DNA of 5,881 bases, taken from contig JAKAAV010000163.1 of the NCBI GenBank assembly GCA_021802185.1, forward strand, positions 1 to 5,881, in the 5' to 3' direction. A model generated the notes under the pieces. That model did not search any database and was not told where the DNA came from. It saw only the letters and a list, made by a program, of their open reading frames with translations. Position 1 is the first letter of the stretch. Each line of letters opens with the position of its first letter. Below, one piece after another: positions 1-5,881 of this stretch. The DNA comes from Chloroflexota bacterium. Lineage in GTDB: Bacteria > Chloroflexota > Limnocylindria > Limnocylindrales > CSP1-4. A program made the translations under genes and the position numbers.

Positions 1-33
1 CGGCGCCGGAAGGCGGCGATGCTGCGGGTGCCG

Positions 34-51
34 GGCCGGTCCGATCCGGCC
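34..51. other. Short GC-rich hairpin downstream of rpsT
   Basis: A perfect 6-bp inverted repeat, GGCCGG (34-39) and CCGGCC (46-51), is separated by the six bases tccgat. It lies about 60 bases past the rpsT stop codon, in the direction of rpsT transcription. No T-run follows on the minus strand, so it is not a classical intrinsic terminator. It could be an RNA 3'-end stabiliser or a weak terminator, or a chance structure in very GC-rich DNA. The remaining bases of 1-51 show no gene I can support. Confidence 0.3.
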
Positions 52-127
52 GCGTGTCAGGCCCTCGGCCGCGTGTCAGGCCTCGGGCCGCGTGTCAGGC
101 CTCGGGCCGCGTGTCAGGCCTCGGGCT
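52..127. repeat. Four 19-bp tandem repeats across the rpsT 3' end
   Basis: The nonamer GCGTGTCAG recurs at 52, 71, 90 and 109, a strict period of 19. Copies 2 and 3 are identical (GCGTGTCAGGCCTCGGGCC). Copy 4 differs only in its last base, and copy 1 has slightly shifted C/G runs. Read on the minus strand, each unit contains CCCGAGGCCTGA or a close variant, that is Pro-Glu-Ala-stop. The TGA of rpsT (116-114) is inside copy 4. Each unit also holds a small GGCC-TCG-GGCC dyad. The pattern fits expansion of the rpsT 3' end by slippage. Any role in transcript termination or stability is inference. Confidence 0.9.
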
Positions 128-767
128 GCTTCCGCGTCCGGGTGCGGGGCTTCGGCGTCGTCTGTTCCGTCGGAGCGGCCTTCTCGGCAGCAGCCTTCTC
201 GCCGGCGGCTTTCGTCGTGCGGGGCGCCCGGGGTGCCCTCGTCCGCGTCGTCGAGGCCGGCGGCGCGGCCGTGCCCGTCGTCGGCTGCTCGGCCGGCGCC
301 GTCGTCGGCTCGCCGCGCGTCGCGCGCTGGACGGCGGCGCGCGCCTTGCCCACGGCCGTCTGCTCGCCCTTGGACTTGCTCGCGCGAGAGGCCGCGACGC
401 GGGCCTTCGCGGCCTTCGCAGCCGCCGCGCGACCCGTCGACTTGGTGGCGCGTGCGGTGCCCACGACCGCGGCGCCCGCGAGGGCGGCGTTGACCTTGCG
501 CATGAGGCGGCTCTTCCGGCGCGCGGCTGCGTTCGGGTGGATCGCACCGGTCTTCGCCGCCCGATCGAGCGCGGCCTCCGCCGCCGGGATCGCCGTCGCG
601 ACCGCGTCGGTGTCGCCGGCGAGCGCCGACCGGAGCGCCTTCGCCACGAGCGTCCGGGCCGCGGACTCGCGCGGCTGGTTCACGGCGTGCCGGCGCTCGG
701 CCTGACGGTCGCGCTTGATGGCCTGGGGCGTGCGTGCGCCCTTCCAGTTGCGAGCGGAATGTGCCAA
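114..767 (-). CDS. rpsT: 30S ribosomal protein S20 with long basic C-terminal tail
   Basis: Ribosomal protein S20 binds 16S rRNA early in 30S assembly. The S20 core is clear at about residues 13-96. It has an N-terminal basic helix (QAIKRDRQAERR), a middle helix pair with ALDRAAKTGAIHPNAAARRKSRL at residues 66-88, and the closing MRKVNAAL. The conserved ALDRAA.KG.IH.N.AARKKSRL signature is nearly intact. I chose the TTG at 767: it gives MAHSARN ahead of the core, and GAGG lies 11 bases upstream (782-779). An in-frame ATG at 827 would add 20 unconserved residues and has no better ribosome site. The protein is 217 residues, whereas S20 is usually about 85-100. Residues 97-152 are Ala/Lys/Arg-rich and histone-H1-like. 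Residues about 153-217 are rich in Pro, Thr, Ala and Arg and probably disordered. Codon use in the tail matches the core, so it looks genuinely translated. It is divergent from lepA. The S20 identity is secure; the exact start is less so. Confidence 0.9.
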   Translation of the reverse strand: MAHSARNWKGARTPQAIKRDRQAERRHAVNQPRESAARTLVAKALRSALAGDTDAVATAIPAAEAALDRAAKTGAIHPNAAARRKSRLMRKVNAALAGAAVVGTARATKSTGRAAAAKAAKARVAASRASKSKGEQTAVGKARAAVQRATRGEPTTAPAEQPTTGTAAPPASTTRTRAPRAPRTTKAAGEKAAAEKAAPTEQTTPKPRTRTRKQPEA

Positions 768-851
768 GGCGGATCGATCCTCGATGCGATGCCGATGTGA
801 CGGCCGGGCAGGACGGTGCCGCGCCAACGTGCTCGGCGCGCGCGAACGCCG

Positions 852-860
852 ATGATATCA
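852..860 (-). promoter_or_regulatory. Candidate extended -10 box for rpsT
   Basis: Read on the minus strand, these bases are TGATATCAT, a TG-N-extended -10 of the form TGA-TATCAT, close to the sigma-70 TATAAT consensus. It is the most AT-rich spot in the rpsT/lepA gap. A start about 7 bases downstream would give a leader of roughly 75-80 bases before the TTG at 767. I see no convincing -35 hexamer at 16-18 bases upstream; that position falls inside the first 13-bp repeat. The core TGATATCA is itself a perfect 8-bp palindrome, so it could instead be a protein-binding site. Confidence 0.45.
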
Positions 861-870
861 GGTCGCGACC
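861..870. other. 10-bp perfect palindrome next to the repeat array
   Basis: GGTCGCGACC is its own reverse complement. It sits between the TGATATCA palindrome (853-860) and the first 13-bp repeat (871). It resembles the GGTCGACAC spacers found later in the array at 918-926 and 940-948, so it may be a variant of the same spacer element. An operator role is possible, but short GC palindromes arise easily by chance here. Confidence 0.4.
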
Positions 871-961
871 GCCCAGGCGAGCCACACGCCCAGGCGAGCC
901 ACATGCCCAGGCGAGCCGGTCGACACGCCCAGGCGAGCCGGTCGACACGCCCAGGCGAGCC
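871..961. repeat. Array of five 13-bp direct repeats between rpsT and lepA
   Basis: GCCCAGGCGAGCC occurs five times without mismatch: 871-883, 888-900, 905-917, 927-939 and 949-961. The first two spacers are 4 bases (ACAC, ACAT), giving a 17-bp period. The last two are the identical 9-mer GGTCGACAC, giving a 22-bp period. The array fills the space between the candidate -10 boxes of the two divergent genes. Copy 5 covers the place where the lepA -35 hexamer would be. Either a multi-site regulator-binding region or a neutral minisatellite would fit. The coordinates and exact identity are directly seen; the function is unknown. Confidence 0.95.
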
Positions 962-970
962 GACCCCCTC

Positions 971-979
971 TGCTACACT
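971..979 (+). promoter_or_regulatory. Candidate extended -10 box for lepA, near-leaderless
   Basis: TGCTACACT matches a TG-N-extended -10 with hexamer TACACT (974-979), of the TANNNT type. Only 11 bases separate it from the lepA ATG at 991. With a normal 6-8 base gap to the transcription start, the leader would be about 3-5 bases. No Shine-Dalgarno sequence is present before the ATG (the intervening bases are cgccgcgcccc), which agrees with leaderless translation. A 17-bp-spaced -35 would fall on CCAGGC inside repeat copy 5 and is not consensus. Confidence 0.5.
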
Positions 980-990
980 CGCCGCGCCCC

Positions 991-2802
<1,812 letters not shown>

Positions 2803-2835
2803 GGGTCGGCCTGCGGCAAGCGCACGAGGGACGTC

Positions 2836-2857
2836 GTGCCGGTCGTCGCGCCGGCAC
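2836..2857 (+). other. Hairpin in the lepA / membrane-protein gap
   Basis: Perfect 7-bp stem GTGCCGG (2836-2842) and CCGGCAC (2851-2857) with the 8-base loop TCGTCGCG. It is 33 bases after the lepA stop and 11 bases before the Shine-Dalgarno of the next gene. No T-run follows. It may mark a processing site, partial attenuation or differential mRNA stability within the unit. A GTG at 2836, in frame with the next gene, lies in the 5' arm of the stem and is unlikely to be a start. Confidence 0.4.
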
Positions 2858-2867
2858 ATCCGACGGC

Positions 2868-2874
2868 GAGGAGG
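2868..2874 (+). promoter_or_regulatory. Strong Shine-Dalgarno that fixes the 2881 start
   Basis: GAGGAGG, followed by the 6-base spacer ccggcg, precedes ATG at 2881. This is the best ribosome-binding site in the window. It rules in favour of the ATG over the in-frame GTG at 2836, which has no comparable site. Confidence 0.8.
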
Positions 2875-2880
2875 CCGGCG

Positions 2881-3579
2881 ATGCCCCTGCCCGTGAACGA
2901 GATCCGGACGCTCATCGCGGTCGCCCTGTGCGGGCTGCTGCTCCTGCTGCGGCTCGACGCCCCCCGCTTCTCGGCCGCGGAGTACGACGGCGCGGACGAG
3001 GCGGGACCGGCCGGGTTTGCGACGCGCCTCGCGTGGCCCGCGCTGGCGATCGCCCTCGCGGTTGCGGCCGGTGTCGCGCTGCCTTCCGGCCTGGCAGCCG
3101 TCGGCCTCGGGCCGGAAGCCGGGCTGTCCGCGCCTTCGATCGTGCTCGCCGTCGTCGGCGCCGTCCTCGGCATCGCGGCGCTGCTCGCCGTCTCGTGGGT
3201 GCGGGACCCGGCGTGGCCGCCCCGGGTCGCGCCACCGGCCGAGGCTCCGCGACTCGCGTTCGACGCGGTGGAGACGGCGATCGTCGACGAACTGACGTTC
3301 CGCGGCGTGCTCCTCGGGCTCCTGCTGCTGGCCGGGATCCCGGTCCCGGTCGCGTTCCTCCTCCAGCTGCTGCTCTACGGCCTCGAGACGCGGCTCGGAC
3401 GGGACACCGCGACGCTCGGGATGCTCGTGGAGGCGCTCGCGCTCGGCTCGCTGACCGGCGTGCTCGCGATCGCCTCCGGCGGCGTCGTCGCGCCGATCGT
3501 GGCGCACGTCGCGGCGCGGTTCGCCGCGCTCGAGCTGCCCGATTCGCTGCCACCGCTGCTCCCGCGGCGGCCGTTCTGA
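2881..3579 (+). CDS. Polytopic membrane protein, degenerate CPBP/Abi-like
   Basis: A 232-residue integral membrane protein with about six hydrophobic segments (roughly 8-25, 50-67, 86-106, 142-165, 178-197 and 200-217). A soluble loop at about 107-130 precedes the one recognisable motif. VDELTFRGVLLG (135-146) resembles motif 1 of the CPBP family (EExxxR-type, Rce1-like intramembrane protease; Abi), with Asp in place of the first Glu. PIVAH (205-209) resembles the last CPBP motif, but the following Asn/Asp is replaced by Arg213. The central FxxxH motif has no histidine: FLLQL at 159-163. Several catalytic positions therefore appear lost, and if it belongs to the family it may be non-proteolytic. 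The start is set by the GAGGAGG site. It lies 78 bases after lepA and 3 bases before the hemW frame opens, so co-transcription is likely. The family assignment is tentative. An unrelated small membrane protein is the alternative. Confidence 0.75.
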   Translation: MPLPVNEIRTLIAVALCGLLLLLRLDAPRFSAAEYDGADEAGPAGFATRLAWPALAIALAVAAGVALPSGLAAVGLGPEAGLSAPSIVLAVVGAVLGIAALLAVSWVRDPAWPPRVAPPAEAPRLAFDAVETAIVDELTFRGVLLGLLLLAGIPVPVAFLLQLLLYGLETRLGRDTATLGMLVEALALGSLTGVLAIASGGVVAPIVAHVAARFAALELPDSLPPLLPRRPF

Positions 3580-3582
3580 GCG

Positions 3583-4875
3583 TTGGTCCGCCACGCGACG
3601 GCGCGGCTCGGCGCCGCTCGACCGGAAGACGCCGCGCGACCGGCCCTCGACACCGAGCGGCCATGGCCGGTGGCGCTGTACGTCCACGTCCCCTTCTGCG
3701 TGTCGATCTGCCCGTACTGCGACTTCGTCGTGTACGCGGGGCGCTCGGCCCGCGGATCCGGCGCGCGGATCGAGCCGTTCCTCGCCGCGCTCCACGCGGA
3801 GCTCGACCTGCGCGCAGACGCGCTCGAGTCGCCGACCCGCCAGCCGGGACCGGCGCGTCCCACGCTGCGGACCGTCTACCTGGGCGGCGGCACGCCCTCG
3901 CTGCTGACGGCACGCGACGTCGCAGCGATCCTCGACCACGTCGCGCGCCGGTTCGGCATCGCGGCCGGCGCCGAGGTCACCCTGGAGGCGAACCCCGGCC
4001 CCGACGAGCGCGGCGACCTCGCCGGCTTTGCGGCCGCGGGCGTGACCCGGCTCAGTCTCGGCGCCCAGAGTCTCGCGCCGTCGGAGCTGCGACGCCTCGG
4101 GCGCCGGCACGCCCCGGACGACGTCCTGTCGGCGATCTCGGAGGCCCGTCGCGCGGGCATGGCGTCCGTGAGCGTCGACCTCCTGTACGACGTCCCCGGC
4201 CAGACGCCGGCCTCGTGGCGCGAGACGCTCCGGCGTGTGCTCGAGGCCGGTGTCGACCACGTCTCGGCGTACGCCCTGACGCTCGACGACCCGGACGCCG
4301 AGGGACTCACGGGACCGACGGGCGATCATCTGCCGACGAGGCCCGGCGCGCGGGCGTGGCGCGAGCAGGCGCGAGCCGAGCAGGACGAGGACCGGGCGGC
4401 CGACCTGTACGCGGAGGCGGACGGCCTGCTGACCGAGGCCGGCCTGCGCTGGTACGAGCTGTCGAACTGGGCGCGACCGGGGCACGAGAGCCGGCACAAC
4501 CTCGCGTACTGGCACCACGATCCGTACGAGGCTGCCGGGCCCGGCGCGCACGCGTTCGACGGCCTCGGCACGCGGCGGTGGAACGCCGCGCGGCTCGACG
4601 GGTACGTGGCGGCGCTGGCCGCCACGCCGGCGCGGCTTCCCCCGGGCGGAGTCGAGCACCTCGACGCGCGGACGCTCGCGGCCGAGGAGGCGATCCTCGG
4701 CCTGCGGGTCCGCGAGGGCATCGGCCGGCACGTCGCCGAACGGCCCGCGGTCGCGGAGGCGCTTCGCTGGGGGAGGGGGCACGGGCTCATCGAGGACGAT
4801 CCGGGTGGACGCGTCGCGCTCACGCTGCGGGGCCGGCTCCTCTCGAACGAGCTGTTCGCGCGGTTGCTCCCGTGA
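3583..4875 (+). CDS. hemW: HemW, radical SAM haem-binding protein (HemN-like)
   Basis: HemW is a radical-SAM protein related to the oxygen-independent coproporphyrinogen III oxidase HemN, but it acts in haem binding and delivery rather than decarboxylation. The [4Fe-4S]/SAM motif CVSICPYC has Cys39, Cys43 and Cys46. Then come GGGTPS (101-106), TLEANPG (133-139), RLSLGAQS (156-163), DLLYDVPGQT (199-208), YELSN (291-295), the HemW-type HNLAYW (305-310), GPGAHAF (319-325) and a C-terminal HemN_C-like region (about 350-428). The protein is 430 residues. HemN's longer N-terminal arm is absent, which supports HemW over HemN. The TTG at 3583 is the most upstream start and lies 3 bases after the previous stop, suggesting translational coupling, but it has no clear Shine-Dalgarno. 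An in-frame GTG at 3670 would give MALYVHVPFC, closer to typical HemW N-termini. The function is secure; the first 29 residues are not. Confidence 0.95.
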   Translation: MVRHATARLGAARPEDAARPALDTERPWPVALYVHVPFCVSICPYCDFVVYAGRSARGSGARIEPFLAALHAELDLRADALESPTRQPGPARPTLRTVYLGGGTPSLLTARDVAAILDHVARRFGIAAGAEVTLEANPGPDERGDLAGFAAAGVTRLSLGAQSLAPSELRRLGRRHAPDDVLSAISEARRAGMASVSVDLLYDVPGQTPASWRETLRRVLEAGVDHVSAYALTLDDPDAEGLTGPTGDHLPTRPGARAWREQARAEQDEDRAADLYAEADGLLTEAGLRWYELSNWARPGHESRHNLAYWHHDPYEAAGPGAHAFDGLGTRRWNAARLDGYVAALAATPARLPPGGVEHLDARTLAAEEAILGLRVREGIGRHVAERPAVAEALRWGRGHGLIEDDPGGRVALTLRGRLLSNELFARLLP

Positions 4876-4888
4876 CGCGGGACCCGCG
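4876..4888 (+). other. Small dyad immediately after hemW
   Basis: CGCGG-gac-CCGCG (outer bases extend to CGCGGG/CCCGCG with a one-base centre) directly follows the hemW TGA at 4873-4875. It abuts the stronger hairpin at 4891-4915. Together they could slow or end transcription, or be a DNA-level dyad. In DNA this GC-rich it is weak evidence on its own. Confidence 0.3.
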
Positions 4889-4890
4889 GG

Positions 4891-4915
4891 GGGTGCTGGA
4901 CGCCGATCCAGCCCC
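4891..4915 (+). terminator. Candidate T-less terminator hairpin after hemW
   Basis: The stem GGG-(t)-GCTGGA (4891-4900) pairs with TCCAGC-CCC (4907-4915) around the loop cgccga: nine pairs with one bulged T, starting 15 bases past the hemW stop. No U-tract follows (tggggtcgac). It would therefore act, if at all, as a hairpin-only or Rho-assisted terminator, or as an mRNA 3'-end. Its position at the boundary between hemW and a gene with its own Shine-Dalgarno favours a transcript end. Confidence 0.45.
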
Positions 4916-4925
4916 TGGGGTCGAC

Positions 4926-4944
4926 TCATGACGGGCCGTCATGA
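4926..4944. promoter_or_regulatory. Perfect 19-bp palindrome, candidate operator
   Basis: TCATGACGG-G-CCGTCATGA: nine bases on each side of a single central G pair without mismatch; the symmetry ends exactly at 4925/4945. A one-base centre cannot form a tight RNA loop, so at DNA level this looks more like a binding site for a symmetric dimeric regulator. It lies 97 bases before the YggT-type ATG and just after the hemW terminator candidate, where an operator for the next gene would be expected. No regulator gene is in the window to pair with it. Confidence 0.5.
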
Positions 4945-4970
4945 CACTGCCGACGTGACGGCGGACACTG
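4943..4970. repeat. 7-bp direct repeat GACACTG, 21 bp apart
   Basis: GACACTG occurs at 4943-4949, overlapping the end of the palindrome, and at 4964-4970. Start to start is 21 bp, about two DNA turns, so both copies would face the same side of the helix. This is compatible with binding of a tandem dimer, but two 7-mers are weak evidence. Confidence 0.35.
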
Positions 4971-4986
4971 GCGCAAGCCTTCGGAG

Positions 4987-5003
4987 CGGTTGCTGAGCAG
5001 CCG
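4987..5003 (+). other. Hairpin in the probable 5' leader of the YggT-type gene
   Basis: CGGTTGC (4987-4993) pairs with GCAGCCG (4997-5003) around the loop TGA, seven pairs including one G-U. It lies 37 bases before the ATG at 5041 and covers an in-frame TTG at 4990, which makes that codon an unlikely start. The role is unknown. I recognise no riboswitch architecture around it. Confidence 0.35.
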
Positions 5004-5040
5004 ACGACGAGGTGTCCCCCGCCCGGAAGAAGTGAGAACG

Positions 5041-5469
5041 ATGACCGTCCAATCTTCACCCACCGCCGTCAACGAGGCGCCCGTGGCAGTGACGGCTCCG
5101 CCGGCCGAGCCCGTCGTCGCGCAGCCCGCGCGCACCGCCGGCCGGCCCGTCGAGGACGTACGCCCGGTCGGTGGCGGACAACTCGTCCGGCGCATCATCA
5201 TCCTCGTGTTCGGCCTGATCCAGATCGTGATCGGCCTGCGGTTCCTCCTCCTCCTGCTCGACGCCCGCACGGGCAATGCGCTCGTCTCGGGCATCCTCGA
5301 CGTGAGCAAGCTCTTCGTCGCCCCCTTCGAGGGCATCCTCAACACGAACGCGCTGTCATCCGGCGGCTCCGTCCTCGACGTCAGCGCGATCGTCGCCTTC
5401 ATCGGCTGGTCGGTCCTCGAGCTGATCATCCTCTGGGCCGTCGGGATCTTCCGGCGCGAGCCGGCCTGA
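5041..5469 (+). CDS. YggT-family membrane protein with long N-terminal arm
   Basis: YggT-family proteins are small membrane proteins of poorly defined role, often encoded near cell-division or envelope genes. Here residues 1-48 are a soluble Pro/Ala/Val/Glu-rich arm. A first membrane helix spans about 51-73 (RRIIILVFGLIQIVIGLRFLL) and a second about 114-137. Between them lies FVAPFEGIL, then VLDVSAIVAFIGWSVLELII. This matches the family pattern of an amphipathic P-F/I-x-x-I-L stretch followed by D-x-S-x-I-V-A at the start of the second helix. I chose ATG 5041, preceded by the purine-rich GGAAGAAGTGAG at 5025-5036. A GTG at 5032 and a TTG at 4990 are in frame but less supported. The protein has 142 residues, against 85-100 for simple two-helix members; the extra length is the N-terminal arm. 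It probably starts a new transcription unit after the hairpin at 4891-4915. The family call is fairly good; the function is unknown. Confidence 0.78.
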   Translation: MTVQSSPTAVNEAPVAVTAPPAEPVVAQPARTAGRPVEDVRPVGGGQLVRRIIILVFGLIQIVIGLRFLLLLLDARTGNALVSGILDVSKLFVAPFEGILNTNALSSGGSVLDVSAIVAFIGWSVLELIILWAVGIFRREPA

Positions 5470-5473
5470 AACG

Positions 5474-5665
5474 GTGGCCGCCGTGATCGTCGTGCGGCCG
5501 CGGTCCGCGAGTGCGGGTCGCGCCGGCCTGCTCGGGCTCCCGGTGTCGCCGCCGGGCTGGCGTGCGCGCCATCGCGACGAGTTCGAGCTGCTCGGGCTGG
5601 TCGTGGCCATGCTCGTCACGATGCTCGTCCTGGCCGTGCTGCTCGGGACGCCGTCGTCGTTCTGA
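5474..5665 (+). CDS. Small single-pass membrane protein, unknown function
   Basis: A 63-residue product that I do not recognise. Residues 1-36 are polar and Arg-rich (RPRSASAGR, GWRARHRDEF). Residues 39-57 are a clear hydrophobic helix (LLGLVVAMLVTMLVLAVLL), followed by the short tail GTPSSF. The arrangement suggests a cytoplasmic basic N-terminus with the helix in the membrane. Support for coding: near-complete GC at third positions, a GTG start only 4 bases after the previous stop, and a stop 20 bases before the next start, so it fits tightly into the cluster. There is no distinct Shine-Dalgarno; translational coupling to the YggT-type gene is likely. Alternative GTG starts at codons 4 and 7 would not change the membrane segment. 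Confidence 0.62.
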   Translation: MAAVIVVRPRSASAGRAGLLGLPVSPPGWRARHRDEFELLGLVVAMLVTMLVLAVLLGTPSSF

Positions 5666-5674
5666 CTCTGGATC

Positions 5675-5679
5675 GGAGG
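5675..5679 (+). promoter_or_regulatory. Shine-Dalgarno deciding the GTG start at 5686
   Basis: GGAGG with a 6-base spacer (tcgctc) precedes GTG at 5686. This near-consensus spacing supports a genuine gene start at the right edge of the window despite the non-ATG codon. Confidence 0.75.
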
Positions 5680-5685
5680 TCGCTC

Positions 5686-5881
5686 GTGGAGGAACAGCGA
5701 GCCAGCGAGCTCGTCGCCGTCGAGCGCGCGCGCATCCACGCCGCGCTCGACGAACTCGGGGCCGGGATCCGGGACGACGGCGCGCTCGAACTCCAGCAGA
5801 CCGGCGAGTCGGACTCCGGCAGTGATCTCGCCTCCGAGATGGTGGACGTTGCGATGATCGCCGATCTCTATGCAGAGCTCG
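5686..5881 (+). CDS. 5' fragment of acidic helical protein, possibly TraR/DksA-type
   Basis: Only the first 65 codons are in the window; the gene runs off the right edge. The product starts MEEQRASELVAVERARIHAA and is predicted helical over about 1-25. It has a polar acidic linker with GESDSGSDLASEMVD (40-54) and a second helix from about 50 onward (MIADLYAEL). A helical N-terminus, an acidic S-D-x-x-D-x-A-x-E segment and then a second helix is the layout before the four-cysteine zinc finger in many TraR/DksA-type proteins, which bind RNA polymerase. The zinc finger would lie beyond the window, so the family call is a guess. That this is a real gene is well supported by its Shine-Dalgarno and codon use. 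It lies 20 bases after the small membrane gene and is probably in the same operon. Confidence 0.6.
   Translation, partial: MEEQRASELVAVERARIHAALDELGAGIRDDGALELQQTGESDSGSDLASEMVDVAMIADLYAEL

Noticed and set aside
19..800. Plus-strand open frames opposite rpsT
   Set aside because: They are Ala/Arg-rich shadows of the S20 gene and its low-complexity tail; no ribosome site or recognisable domain.
871..961. The 13-bp repeat array as a CRISPR array
   Set aside because: Repeats are far too short, spacers are 4-9 bases and two are identical, and no cas genes are nearby. It is a simple direct-repeat array.
871..961. The repeat array as plasmid-type iterons or a replication origin
   Set aside because: No AT-rich unwinding region, no DnaA-box-like sequence and no replication gene; the context is a chromosomal housekeeping promoter region.
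3583..4875. Naming the radical-SAM gene HemN (coproporphyrinogen III oxidase)
   Set aside because: The protein lacks the longer HemN N-terminal arm and has the HemW-type HNxxYW segment, so HemW fits better.
2928..4931. Plus-strand 667-codon frame overlapping the membrane protein and hemW
   Set aside because: It is an Arg-rich shadow frame without domains; the real frames have membrane segments and radical-SAM motifs.
4876..5040. A heat-shock CIRCE operator or riboswitch in the hemW-YggT gap
   Set aside because: The palindrome does not match the CIRCE inverted repeat (TTAGCACTC...GAGTGCTAA), and no multi-helix riboswitch layout could be recognised by eye.
5356..5739. Minus-strand 127-codon frame opposite the YggT-type and small membrane genes
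   Set aside because: Its Ser/Asp/Arg-rich translation has no domain, and plus-strand genes with membrane helices and ribosome sites explain the region.

Overview
This is a very GC-rich bacterial window with strong GC preference at third codon positions and free use of TTG and GTG starts. It is a compact housekeeping segment with translation and tetrapyrrole genes, and no sign of mobile elements, phage, CRISPR or stable RNA genes. The divergent pair rpsT / lepA followed by hemW is a familiar arrangement in Actinobacteriota and Chloroflexota. The divergent S20 sequence, the start-codon usage and the YggT-type gene after hemW make an uncultured high-GC Chloroflexota-like or actinobacterial-like lineage most likely. 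That placement is inference only.

Layout. Bases 1-127 hold no gene I can support apart from the 3' end of rpsT. They contain a small hairpin and four 19-bp tandem repeats that run into the rpsT stop codon. On the minus strand (767-114) lies rpsT, whose normal S20 core is followed by a roughly 120-residue Ala/Lys/Arg/Pro/Thr-rich tail. Bases 768-990 are a divergent promoter region. It has a -10-like box for each gene and five copies of a 13-bp repeat between the two boxes. On the plus strand follow lepA (991-2802), a polytopic membrane protein resembling a degenerate CPBP/Abi protein (2881-3579), and hemW (3583-4875), apparently one transcription unit. A 165-base gap (4876-5040) carries a strong hairpin, a perfect 19-bp palindrome and a spaced 7-bp direct repeat. 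A second cluster then starts: a YggT-type membrane protein (5041-5469), a 63-residue single-pass membrane protein (5474-5665) and the 5' end of an acidic helical protein (5686 onward, cut by the window edge). That last gene could be a TraR/DksA-type protein, but its diagnostic part is not visible.

How the genes relate. S20 (30S assembly) and LepA/EF4 (a ribosome-associated GTPase) are both translation factors and share a promoter region. HemW is a radical-SAM haem-binding protein. The membrane protein between lepA and hemW is probably co-transcribed with them, but I see no functional link. The YggT-type gene and its neighbours look like an envelope or cell-division-linked group.

I see no obvious new multi-gene system. 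The least ordinary items are the tailed S20, the repeat array between the rpsT and lepA promoters, the degenerate CPBP-like protein, and the palindrome ahead of the YggT-type gene.
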